DNA of 64,000 nt, taken from contig NZ_CP071321.1 in assembly GCF_017309585.1 (NCBI RefSeq), positions 3,673,501 through 3,737,500 of the forward strand, read 5' to 3'. Below the pieces are notes generated by a model. The model ran no database searches. It was not told where the DNA came from and was given only the letters and a program-made list of their open reading frames with translations. The translations under genes were made by a program, and so were the position numbers. This DNA comes from Nitrogeniibacter aestuarii. Its GTDB lineage: Bacteria; Pseudomonadota; Gammaproteobacteria; Burkholderiales; Rhodocyclaceae. Of this stretch, positions 16,718 through 24,915 are shown one piece after another (within the stretch, counting starts at the first letter, position 1; the number at the start of each line of letters is the position of its first letter).

Positions 16718-17818
16718 ATGGAAGTGGCCACCATCAGTTTCGACAAGTTCAACGTACTGCAGGACGCCCAGGCACAGGAGCGCATTCGCGCCGCCCGCGC
16801 CAAGCTGGGCGACCGGGCCGTGCTGCTGTGTCACCACTACCAGCGTGCCGATGTCTATCAGCATGCCGATCTGACCGGTGACTCGCTCAAGCTGGCCAAG
16901 CTCGCCTCCCAGACCGATGCCGAGTACATCGTGTTCTGTGGCGTGCACTTCATGGCCGAAGTGGCTGACATCCTCTCCAAGGACAATCAGATCGCCATCC
17001 TGCCGGACCTGGCCGCCGGCTGTTCCATGGCCGACATGGCCAACCTGGCCAAGGTGGAGCGCTGCTGGCGCGAACTGACCGAAGTGCTGGGCACACCGGA
17101 CGAGCAGATCACCCCTGTCACCTACATCAACTCGGCGGCCGACCTGAAGGCCTTCTGTGGCGAGCATGGCGGCATCGTGTGCACCTCCACCAACGCGCCC
17201 ACCATTCTCGACTGGGCGTTCAAGCAGCGCGAGAAAGTGCTGTTTTTCCCCGATCAGCACCTGGGTCGCTGGACGGGCTTCAAGAAAGGCATTCCGCTTG
17301 AAGACATGCACGTCTGGGACCCGGATCTGGAGTATGGCGGCCTGACCCCGGAGCAGATCAAGAGTGCCAAGGTCCTGCTGTGGAAAGGTCACTGTTCGGT
17401 GCACCAGATGTTCCAGGAAAGCCACATCCGCCGCTGGCGCATGCAGCACCCGGATGGTCTGGTCATCTCGCATCCGGAGAGCAATCTGGACGTCTGCAAG
17501 GCCTCCGACTACGTGGGTTCGACCGAGTACATCATCAACACCATCAAGGCCGGCCCGGACAATGCGCGTTGGCTGGTGGGCACCGAACTGAACCTGGTCA
17601 ATCGCCTCGCCGAAGAGGAAAAGAGCCGCGGCGTTGTCGTCGAGTTCATGGCGCCCACCGTATGCATGTGCTCGACCATGCAGCGCATCGATCCACAGCA
17701 TCTGGCCTGGACACTCGAGAACCTGGTCGAAGGCAACGTGGTCAATCAGATCGAAGTGCCGCCGCATGAAGCGGAACTGGCCAAGGTTGCGCTGGACCGT
17801 ATGCTGGCGGTCTCCTGA
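16718..17818 (+). CDS. nadA: Quinolinate synthase A
   Basis: Condenses iminoaspartate with dihydroxyacetone phosphate to quinolinate in NAD synthesis, using a [4Fe-4S] cluster. 366 residues, start ATG 16718 with GAGGAAG upstream. Motifs: VLLCHHYQRADVYQHAD, VFCGVHFMAEVADILS (first cluster Cys), CTSTNAPTIL, GHCSVHQMF and PTVCMCSTMQRI (further Cys). All expected ligands are present. nadB and nadC are not in the window. A bidirectional terminator follows. Confidence 0.97.
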   Translation: MEVATISFDKFNVLQDAQAQERIRAARAKLGDRAVLLCHHYQRADVYQHADLTGDSLKLAKLASQTDAEYIVFCGVHFMAEVADILSKDNQIAILPDLAAGCSMADMANLAKVERCWRELTEVLGTPDEQITPVTYINSAADLKAFCGEHGGIVCTSTNAPTILDWAFKQREKVLFFPDQHLGRWTGFKKGIPLEDMHVWDPDLEYGGLTPEQIKSAKVLLWKGHCSVHQMFQESHIRRWRMQHPDGLVISHPESNLDVCKASDYVGSTEYIINTIKAGPDNARWLVGTELNLVNRLAEEEKSRGVVVEFMAPTVCMCSTMQRIDPQHLAWTLENLVEGNVVNQIEVPPHEAELAKVALDRMLAVS

Positions 17819-17843
17819 CCAGGGCAGGCAGTACTCCCAATTG

Positions 17844-17869
17844 AAAACGGCGCCCTCGGGCGCCGTTTT
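17844..17869. terminator. Bidirectional terminator between nadA and the cupin gene
   Basis: Stem AAAACGGCGCC / GGCGCCGTTTT with a short loop between two convergent genes. T runs are present on both strands. Confidence 0.85.
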
Positions 17870-17876
17870 CGTTGCA

Positions 17877-18326
17877 TCAGGTGCGGATGAAGGCCGCGAC
17901 CTTCGGGTCGGCACGCAACTGAGCAAGGTCCGCCTCTCCGGGCAGCTGGGGGCGATCCCGTGCCACGTTGACCATGCACAGGAAACCGAGCGGCTCGCCG
18001 GCGCTGGCGCGGAACTGGTGCCAGGTCCAGGCCGGGATGCTCACCAGATCGTGCGCACCGACCGAACGCAGCTCCGTCCCCACCAGACACACACCGCGAC
18101 CCCGCAGAATCATCACCGCGTGGGCGTGCTCGTGGCGCTCCAGCGTGGAGTGCCCGTCCGCCGACACCTCGAAGTAGCGAAGCTCGCACCCCAGATCATC
18201 CGTCCTGAAGAGCAATTGGCGCGTCACGTCCCTGAAGGGCGCGCTGCCCTTGTCCTTGTAAGCCAGCACCTCCACGCCTTCCCACAGGAAGCCCTCGCGG
18301 GCGCGACGAATGTTGGAGTCAGTCAT
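17877..18326 (-). CDS. Cupin-domain protein partnered with a RubisCO-like protein
   Basis: 149-residue single cupin. The metal-binding region is RHEHAHAVMILRGRG (His65, 67 and 69), and the second motif is SIPAWTWHQF (His103). The canonical glutamate of cupin motif 1 is not obvious. ATG 18326 has GGAG 8 bases upstream and follows the RubisCO-like gene stop after one base, so the two are one operon. In Rhodospirillum rubrum a cupin acts after a RubisCO-like isomerase, releasing methanethiol from 1-methylthioxylulose-5-phosphate to give DXP. By analogy this may be a methylsulfurylase. Family certain, reaction inferred from context. Confidence 0.85.
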   Translation of the reverse strand: MTDSNIRRAREGFLWEGVEVLAYKDKGSAPFRDVTRQLLFRTDDLGCELRYFEVSADGHSTLERHEHAHAVMILRGRGVCLVGTELRSVGAHDLVSIPAWTWHQFRASAGEPLGFLCMVNVARDRPQLPGEADLAQLRADPKVAAFIRT

Positions 18327-18327
18327 G

Positions 18328-19416
18328 TCATCGCTCCTTGCGTATCGATTCGACAAAGGACGTCATGGCCGCCAATGGATCGTCAGCCGCGAGCAGGCTA
18401 CCGCCGATCAGCAAGGCCACGTCAGGACCATAGAACGCCACCAGCTCAGGCACCCGATCTGCCGTCAGTCCGCCAGCGGGCACCGGCATGGCCGCAGGCA
18501 GGCCCTCAAGCGGCGCGCGGGCCGCAGCTGCGATCTGCCGGCACACATCGGCGCCGTCTGCAAACCGGCCGCCGAAGTTGGGGAAAATCACCATGTCGGC
18601 ACCGAACAGGCGAAACAGCGTCCCGTACATCACCGCCGGGTGAATTCGTGCCACCCCAGCCAGCGCCGGGTGGCCAAGCACGATCATGTCGGGCTGATCA
18701 GCCACGATCTCGGCCATGGAGGACGGCCCGAGCAGGAGCGGACACATCAACACGGCCTCCACCCCATGATCGCGGCACACCGCGATCTGTTGCTGGAGCT
18801 GTCGACCACCCCCACTGAGATTGGGCGCATACACGCTTTGCCCGCCGGTTTCCCGATTGGCCCGTGCCACCGCCGCCTGAATTGCGGGAACGCGCCTGGT
18901 GAACGGGGCCAGGACCGGATCGGCTATCCCATGGTCATCCTTGATGATATCCACACCGGCAAGCGCCTGAAGATAGGCCAGGTCGGCCAGCGCCTCGACC
19001 GGCAAACCCTGAGGCTTGAGGGCGCTGCATGCCAGCGGCCCGGACGCGACGCCCAGTTTGCGACGCACACCAGCCACGCCGAACTGCGGGCCCGGCAGCG
19101 CGGGAAGGCCGTCCGGAAAGGCGATGTCCTGCACCCGGACGTCAGGCTGCAGGGAAGAGTTGCCGAAGATCATGTTGAGCAGCTGACCGGCATCACGCCC
19201 CACGGTCTCGAGGGCGAGGCCCACCTGCACGTCGAAGCATCCCGCCCCGGCAGGTGAAATATCCAGCACCTGTCCGACCACCTCGTTGCGCACGCGGGGA
19301 TCGCGCACCGCGCCCAACGGGCACTCGACACTTTGTTCAATGGCCAGCCCGAGAGCGCGCTCGTCGATGGCCTCGGCGGCAGCCTCGACGCGGTAAGTCA
19401 CGTGCATTCGTGTCAT
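18328..19416 (-). CDS. RubisCO-like protein (form IV type)
   Basis: 362-residue RubisCO large-chain homologue. N-terminal domain to about residue 120 (FDVQVGLALETVGRDAGQLL, MIFGNSSLQPDV), then a TIM barrel. Aligned by eye with RubisCO: Lys134 matches K175, Gln136 replaces K177, Lys159-Asp160-Asp161 match K201-D203, and His162 replaces E204. His249 and PVPAGGLTADR with LLIGGSLL keep the phosphate-binding areas. The changed residues and short length exclude CO2 fixation and indicate an isomerase- or enolase-type RubisCO-like protein. It is followed by a cupin gene after one base. No small subunit, phosphoribulokinase or other mtn gene is nearby. Which form IV clade it belongs to needs a tree. 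Confidence 0.9.
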   Translation of the reverse strand: MTRMHVTYRVEAAAEAIDERALGLAIEQSVECPLGAVRDPRVRNEVVGQVLDISPAGAGCFDVQVGLALETVGRDAGQLLNMIFGNSSLQPDVRVQDIAFPDGLPALPGPQFGVAGVRRKLGVASGPLACSALKPQGLPVEALADLAYLQALAGVDIIKDDHGIADPVLAPFTRRVPAIQAAVARANRETGGQSVYAPNLSGGGRQLQQQIAVCRDHGVEAVLMCPLLLGPSSMAEIVADQPDMIVLGHPALAGVARIHPAVMYGTLFRLFGADMVIFPNFGGRFADGADVCRQIAAAARAPLEGLPAAMPVPAGGLTADRVPELVAFYGPDVALLIGGSLLAADDPLAAMTSFVESIRKER

Positions 19417-19475
19417 GGCTTCTGTTATAAAAATCCATCCGCTTCCAATTCGGCAGCAATTATGCCCGTTCCCCC

Positions 19476-20222
19476 ATGACCCTGCGCATCTGCACCTACA
19501 ACATCCACAAGGGTTTCTCCCAGTTCAATCGTCGCATGATGGTTCACGAACTGCGTGAACGGCTGCGCCAGCTGGGCACCGATATCGTGTTCCTGCAGGA
19601 GGTGCAGGGGCTGCACATGGGCCACGCCCGCCGTCACGCCGACTGGCCGAGCGAACCCCAGCACCAGTTTCTGGCCCGCGACATCTGGCCCTCGGCAGCC
19701 TATGGCGGCAACGCCATCTACGACCACGGCCATCACGGCAACGCCATCCTGAGTCGCTATCCGATCATCAGCACACACAACCAGGACGTATCCGACCATC
19801 GTTTCGAGCGACGCGGCCTGCTCCACTGTGAAATCCGGATCGCGGAGAACAGACCGCCGGTGCACGCCGTGTGCGTGCATCTGGGCCTGTTTGCGGGTAG
19901 CCGCCGACGTCAGATGGAAGCCCTTGCCCGGCGCATGATCGAACTCGCCCCGCCGGATGCGCCCATGATCGTGGCCGGGGATTTCAACGACTGGCGCAAC
20001 CACGCGCCGCGCGACCTGCTCTCCAAACTCGATCTGGTGGAAGTCTTCAGCCCCGAAGGGCGACCGCCGCGCAGCTACCCCAGTTCGTTCCCCATGTTCC
20101 GGCTCGACCGAATCTACGTGCGCGGCCTCACGGTTGAACAGTGCGCAGTGCACTGCGGTCCGCCGTGGTCGCGCATTTCCGACCATGCCGCGCTGACCGC
20201 CGAGTTTCGCCTCCCCGAATGA
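19476..20222 (+). CDS. Endonuclease/exonuclease/phosphatase family protein (YbhP-like)
   Basis: 248-residue metal-dependent hydrolase. EEP signatures are ICTYNIHKGFSQ, FLQEVQG (metal Glu), AVCVHLGLF, VAGDFNDWR and ISDHAALTAEF. No signal peptide or membrane helix. Its TGA overlaps the ATG of clsB. The same pair exists in E. coli (ybhP-clsB), where the YbhP substrate is not defined; a role linked to phospholipids is inferred from context. Confidence 0.9.
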   Translation: MTLRICTYNIHKGFSQFNRRMMVHELRERLRQLGTDIVFLQEVQGLHMGHARRHADWPSEPQHQFLARDIWPSAAYGGNAIYDHGHHGNAILSRYPIISTHNQDVSDHRFERRGLLHCEIRIAENRPPVHAVCVHLGLFAGSRRRQMEALARRMIELAPPDAPMIVAGDFNDWRNHAPRDLLSKLDLVEVFSPEGRPPRSYPSSFPMFRLDRIYVRGLTVEQCAVHCGPPWSRISDHAALTAEFRLPE

Positions 20223-21403
20223 GCCACACTGAGCTGTGGCCCCACTTTTCCGAGGGCAATCAACTCGAGCTGCTTGAAACCGGTGCCGAGTTTTTCCCGG
20301 CACTGGAGGCGGCCATTGAAACCGCCCGCTCGGATGTCTTCATCGAAACCTACATTCTCAAGTACGACATTGTCGGGCGTTGCCTGATCTCCGCCATGCG
20401 CCGGGCCGCAGCACGCGGCGTGTCCGTGCGCCTGCTGGTCGACGGTTTCGGCAGCCGTCGCTTCGTTGAAGACCACCATCAGATGATGCTCGACTCCGGG
20501 ATTCACATGCTGGTCTATCGGCGGGAGTTCAGCCGCTGGGCGCTCAGGCGTCACCGCCTGCGCCGGCTCCACCGGAAACTGGCGGTCATTGATGGGAAGG
20601 TGGCTTTTGTGGGCGGCATCAATCTGGCCCACGATTATCCGTCACATATCCCGGAGCACCCCCGCCACGACTACACCTTGCGTATCGAAGGCCCGCTGTT
20701 GCGCGCCATCCAGTCAACAGTCAAACACGTCTGGGAACTCGTCGTCTGGGCCAGCCTCAAGCACCGGTTTCATCTGAACAACCTGCCGCAGCCACAAGGA
20801 CTGCCGGCGGGCAGCGTCAGCGCAGCGCTGGTCATCCGGGACAACGTCCGGCATCGCCGAGACATCGAGAACGCCTATCTCGGAGCCATCGAGAAGGCGC
20901 GGCATCGCATCCTCATCGCCAATGCCTATTTTCTGCCGGGCCGCCGTTTCCGGCGGGCCTTGGTGAGCGCGGCCCAACGGGGCGTTGAAGTCACCATCCT
21001 GCTGCAGGGGCAGGTGGAGTACCGCCTGCAGCATTGGGCAACGCAAGCGCTCTATCCCTCGCTGATCGGCCATGGCATCCGGATTTTCGAGTATCAGCGC
21101 AGTTACCTGCACGCCAAGGTGGCGGTGATCGACGATCAATGGGCCACGGTCGGTTCGAGCAACATCGATCCCTTCAGCCTGCTGCTGGCAAGAGAAGCCA
21201 ACATCATTGCCCGCGACAGCGCCTTCGCAAGCCAGTTACGGCAAAGCGTCGAACGTGCCATGCAGGAGGGTGCTCAGGCTCTGTCGATGGCCTTCTGGAC
21301 AAAGAAGAGCATTCCCGCACGTGCCATGCGCTGGCTGGCCTACGGCATGGTGCGCATGGCCGTGGGCATCAGCGGCTATGGCAGGGGAAAGGAAGGCTTA
21401 TGA
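20219..21403 (+). CDS. clsB: Cardiolipin synthase B
   Basis: 394-residue phospholipase D superfamily enzyme that makes cardiolipin from phosphatidylglycerol. Two HKD motifs: HRKLAVIDGKVAFVGGINLA (about residues 120-139) and HAKVAVIDDQWATVGSSNID (about 300-319). It lacks the N-terminal transmembrane helices of ClsA, as expected for ClsB. Start is ATG 20219 in overlap with the upstream hydrolase; longer upstream frames lack support. The 3' end overlaps the convergent CoA-binding gene by 6 bases. Confidence 0.93.
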   Translation: MSHTELWPHFSEGNQLELLETGAEFFPALEAAIETARSDVFIETYILKYDIVGRCLISAMRRAAARGVSVRLLVDGFGSRRFVEDHHQMMLDSGIHMLVYRREFSRWALRRHRLRRLHRKLAVIDGKVAFVGGINLAHDYPSHIPEHPRHDYTLRIEGPLLRAIQSTVKHVWELVVWASLKHRFHLNNLPQPQGLPAGSVSAALVIRDNVRHRRDIENAYLGAIEKARHRILIANAYFLPGRRFRRALVSAAQRGVEVTILLQGQVEYRLQHWATQALYPSLIGHGIRIFEYQRSYLHAKVAVIDDQWATVGSSNIDPFSLLLAREANIIARDSAFASQLRQSVERAMQEGAQALSMAFWTKKSIPARAMRWLAYGMVRMAVGISGYGRGKEGL

Positions 21404-21883
21404 GCGGGTCGGTGCGGGCGGCGGCAACGGCCGTTTGGACGAAATCACGCCGGTATTGACCCCGAACCAGCCCAGTCCGCCGAAAAGGCGCGCGTATTCG
21501 ATTTTCACGCAACGATCCATCACCACCGCCAGACCGGCGGCTTCGGCCCGACGGGCCGCTGCTTCATTGATGACCCCCAGTTGCATCCACACACTCTTGG
21601 CGCCGATGGCAATGGCGTCGTCCACCAGCGGGGGAATATCGATCGCCTTGCGGAAACAATCGACCATATCGACCGGCTCCGGGACCGCGCTGAGGGACGG
21701 ATAGCATTTCTGCCCCAGCACCTCGTCATAGGCGGGATTCACCGGAATGATCCGGTATCCGTGTTCGAGCATGTACTGGGCAGCAAAATAGCTGGGGCGA
21801 TACCAGTTGGCCGACAGCCCCACCACCGCAATCGTGCGGGTTTCGGCCAGAAGACGCCGCAAACCGTCCGCATCATCGATCAT
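21398..21883 (-). CDS. CoA-binding domain protein (YccU family)
   Basis: 161-residue Rossmann-like protein. It has TIAVVGLSANWYRPSYFAA (nucleotide/CoA loop), YRIIPVNPAYDEVLGQKCYPSL and VWMQLGVINEAAARRAEAAG, typical of the CoA_binding_2 family. ATG 21883 has AGGAG 7 bases upstream. Role unknown; the family is related to the CoA-binding domain of succinyl-CoA synthetase. It overlaps gluQ by 11 bases upstream and clsB convergently. Confidence 0.9.
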   Translation of the reverse strand: MIDDADGLRRLLAETRTIAVVGLSANWYRPSYFAAQYMLEHGYRIIPVNPAYDEVLGQKCYPSLSAVPEPVDMVDCFRKAIDIPPLVDDAIAIGAKSVWMQLGVINEAAARRAEAAGLAVVMDRCVKIEYARLFGGLGWFGVNTGVISSKRPLPPPAPTRS

Positions 21884-22796
21884 AGTCACTCCTGGAATGG
21901 ACCTCGCCAACAGGCGGCACCGCCTCAATCGACCAGTGGGTCAGGGCCCACTGCCAGACATCTTCAAGCGCCGCATCAGACAGCGCTGCCGGCGGCTTCT
22001 GCCCCAGGCAGGATAGCGCATCAAGCACCAGTTGAGCGGGAGGGAATGCATGAACCGCTCGCGCCAGGCTCTGCTTGGACAGCTTCTGCCCTGCCGCATC
22101 GACCACCACGGGGACATGCGCATAGCGCGGTGTCGGCAAATCGAGCGCGCGCTGCAACGCAACCTGCCTCGGCGTGGAGAGCATCAGGTCGATTCCCCGC
22201 ACCACATCGGTGACACCCGCATCCGCATCATCGATCACGGTCGCCAACTGATAGGCGAAAAGACCATCTGCGCGCTTGAGGACGAAATCGCCCACGTCCC
22301 GCGCAAGATCTTCGACCACCTCGCCCTGAATCCTGTCAACGAAGCGGACCTCCTGGTCCGGCACCCGGAAGCGCCACGCCCGCGCCGCCAGGCCTGCGGG
22401 AAGGCCCGCAGCGCATGTTCCGGGATAGATGACGGAACCGTCGGCGGCACGGGGTGCATCGGACAGCATTTTGCGGGTGCAAGCGCAGCCGTACACCCGG
22501 TTCGAAGCCCGCAGCGCATCCAGTGCCGCCTCGTACGACGTGGTGCGCTCATGCTGCCACACAGGCGCTCCGTCCCACGCGAATCCGAGTCGCTCCAGGG
22601 TTCGCAAGATGTCATCCCCTGCCCCGGGGACAGACCGCGGCAGGTCGACATCATCGATCCGGACCAGCCACTGACCATCCGCCCGTCGGGCGTCCAGATA
22701 GCTGCCCACGGCCGCCACGACCGAGCCGAAATGCAGCGGCCCGCTCGGCGTTGGCGCGAACCGCCCAACATAGTTGCTCACTCTCTTCACGGCCAT
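21873..22796 (-). CDS. gluQ: Glutamyl-Q tRNA(Asp) synthetase
   Basis: Attaches glutamate to queuosine at the anticodon of tRNA-Asp. 307 residues; a truncated GluRS without the anticodon-binding domain. GRFAPTPSGPLHFGSVVAAV holds the HIGH-like motif, the zinc site uses CACTR and a later GTCAAG cysteine, and the KMSKS-like loop is GQKLSKQSLAR. ATG 22796 chosen; a TTG at 22805 is an alternative, and neither has a good ribosome site. It runs 11 bases into the CoA-binding gene. Confidence 0.93.
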   Translation of the reverse strand: MAVKRVSNYVGRFAPTPSGPLHFGSVVAAVGSYLDARRADGQWLVRIDDVDLPRSVPGAGDDILRTLERLGFAWDGAPVWQHERTTSYEAALDALRASNRVYGCACTRKMLSDAPRAADGSVIYPGTCAAGLPAGLAARAWRFRVPDQEVRFVDRIQGEVVEDLARDVGDFVLKRADGLFAYQLATVIDDADAGVTDVVRGIDLMLSTPRQVALQRALDLPTPRYAHVPVVVDAAGQKLSKQSLARAVHAFPPAQLVLDALSCLGQKPPAALSDAALEDVWQWALTHWSIEAVPPVGEVHSRSDYDR

Positions 22797-22939
22797 GTCA
22801 GACAAATAGAATCAGAAATGAAACGGCAACCGACCATTCGTCAGGCGACGCGCTCCCTGTGACCTTTTACCATTCATTTTGAACGGCTGTCGTTCAATAC
22901 TGCGGAACTAGTCCTTACTCAGGCTGCGCCCCCACATTT

Positions 22940-24877
22940 ATGGATCGCATAGCCATCCAGCGAGAGCAAGACCACGGCCGCCAGTCGCGCATCCAGCGGC
23001 GTGCGCACGCCGAGAGCATGCAGATGCTGGCGACCAATCTCCAGACCGGTATCGCCAGTGGCATTCTGGCCGCCGCGGCGACCGTGATCTGGCTGTGGCC
23101 CTTTCTGGGCGGCCAAACGCTCATGTCCTGGGCACTGGCGCTCGGCGCCGGGATGCTGGTGACGATTTACCTCATTCGCGTACTTGCCTGCTGGGGACAC
23201 GACACCGTACGCAGCATTCGGCTTGAAGCCTGCTTTGCGGCCAACGCGTTCTATAACGGCGCCATCTGGGGGGCCCTGCCCCTGCTCGGCGGCTTCAGCG
23301 AGCAAAGCACTGTCCAGATCGTCATGACCATGATTCTGGGCGTTGTCGCCCTGGGCGGCACCGGCATTCTTGCGCCCAGTCGGGTGGCCTTCTTCGCCTT
23401 CGTCGTCCCGTTGCTGGGGCCGGTGATCACCGTCTTCGCCGTCACCCCGCCGCCGGCAATGCCCCAGGCGGCCGTCGCCGCCAGTGTATTCGCGCTCATG
23501 CTCTTCGCGCTGCACGAACTCTTTCACCAGATGCTGCGCAGCACGCTCACTCAGCGGCTGACCAGCGACAACCTCGCCGAAGAACAGCGAATCATTCTCG
23601 AGAGCACGGCCGAAGCCATCATCCTCACGCGCGGCGACCGGCTGCTCAAATGCAACAAGCGCTTTGCCGACCTGGTCGGCGAGCCCACCGAACACGTACT
23701 GGGACGCCCGCTATGGCAATGGCTGGCCGACCCCAACGAATGGCACCGCCATGCGCAGCGCGCCCGACGCATCATGAGCGAAGGGCTCACCTTCCGCATC
23801 AAGGTGCGGGTCAGGCGGGCCAACGGCGAGCTGTTGTGGGTGGAATTCAATGCCGATGCCGTCGATCCGGCACGACTCGAAAAAGGGGTGGTGTGGACGG
23901 GTCAGGACCTGACCTCGCGCATGCATTCCGAGGCGACACTGCACGCCTCCGAAGAGCGTTATCGCCGCCTCATCACCCTGACGTCCGACTGGTACTGGGA
24001 ATGGGACGCCAACCTGCGCTTTACCCATCTGAGCGGCCCCGGCCTCAAGCATGCTGGGCTGTCACCTGCGATCTATGGCCATGCACTGGGGGCGCTTCAT
24101 CAGATTGGCGGGGTCAGCACCGAGGGCTGGGCCGCCTTGCAGCGACAGATCGAAAAGCGCGAGCCGTTCCGTGACTTCATCTGGCAGCTCAAGGGCGACC
24201 AGGGCACCCAGCGCTGGTTTTCCATGAGTGGCAACCCCACCTTCGACACCGCGGGCAACTTTGCCGGCTACCATGGCATTGGCTCGGAAGTGACCGAGCA
24301 GATGCGCGGCACCGAGCGCTTCCGGCAACTGGCCTATCACGACACACTCACCGGGCTGCCGAACCGGCGCCTGCTGGATGATCGACTGCACCTGGCCATC
24401 GCTCAGGCGGCACGGCGCGACCTGAAGCTGGCAGTCATGGTCGTCGACCTGGACAACTTCAAGATCATCAACGACACGGCAGGCCATGCGGTCGGCGATC
24501 TGGTGCTGGTCTCCGTGGCCAAGCGTCTGCAGTCCGCCATCCGTGCCAGTGACACCGTTGCGCGCCTGGGCGGGGATGAATTCGTCGTGATCCTGCCGGA
24601 CGTGGACACCGAGTCAGCACACACGGTGGCGACCAAAATCACCAGCTCCCTGGCGCTGCCCGTCGAGGCAGGCGATCGTCAGTACATGCTTGGCGGCAGT
24701 GTCGGCCTCGCCATCTATCCCGAAGACGGCACGTCCGCACGCACCTTGCTCGCACACGCTGATTCAGCCATGTACGAAGCCAAGCGTCTCGGCGGTGGCC
24801 GGCACATGGCCCATGGAGAACCGCCGCGCGCTTCGCTTGGCGACGGGGCAGAACCGCGACGTGACGCCATCAGCTGA
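22940..24877 (+). CDS. Membrane PAS-GGDEF diguanylate cyclase
   Basis: 645-residue c-di-GMP synthase. Residues about 30-200 hold about six hydrophobic helices, then two PAS domains (about 215-335 and 340-460; the second contains DWYWEWDANLRFTHLSGPGL), then a GGDEF domain (about 470-620). The active site GGDEF is intact and is preceded by RASD five residues upstream, the product-inhibition I-site. NLPNRRLLDDR-type and DLDNFKIINDTAGH motifs are complete. No EAL domain. It is monocistronic, transcribed divergently from gluQ with a 143-base gap. The N-terminal membrane sensor is not a family I can name. Confidence 0.93.
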   Translation: MDRIAIQREQDHGRQSRIQRRAHAESMQMLATNLQTGIASGILAAAATVIWLWPFLGGQTLMSWALALGAGMLVTIYLIRVLACWGHDTVRSIRLEACFAANAFYNGAIWGALPLLGGFSEQSTVQIVMTMILGVVALGGTGILAPSRVAFFAFVVPLLGPVITVFAVTPPPAMPQAAVAASVFALMLFALHELFHQMLRSTLTQRLTSDNLAEEQRIILESTAEAIILTRGDRLLKCNKRFADLVGEPTEHVLGRPLWQWLADPNEWHRHAQRARRIMSEGLTFRIKVRVRRANGELLWVEFNADAVDPARLEKGVVWTGQDLTSRMHSEATLHASEERYRRLITLTSDWYWEWDANLRFTHLSGPGLKHAGLSPAIYGHALGALHQIGGVSTEGWAALQRQIEKREPFRDFIWQLKGDQGTQRWFSMSGNPTFDTAGNFAGYHGIGSEVTEQMRGTERFRQLAYHDTLTGLPNRRLLDDRLHLAIAQAARRDLKLAVMVVDLDNFKIINDTAGHAVGDLVLVSVAKRLQSAIRASDTVARLGGDEFVVILPDVDTESAHTVATKITSSLALPVEAGDRQYMLGGSVGLAIYPEDGTSARTLLAHADSAMYEAKRLGGGRHMAHGEPPRASLGDGAEPRRDAIS

Positions 24878-24915
24878 TGCGCTGAAACCTCGCACCGCAA
24901 TCCGGCCCCGAATGG

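Noticed and set aside
18328..19416. Reading the RubisCO homologue as a carbon-fixing RubisCO
   Set aside because: K177 and E204 equivalents are replaced, the chain is about 100 residues short, and no small subunit or phosphoribulokinase is nearby.
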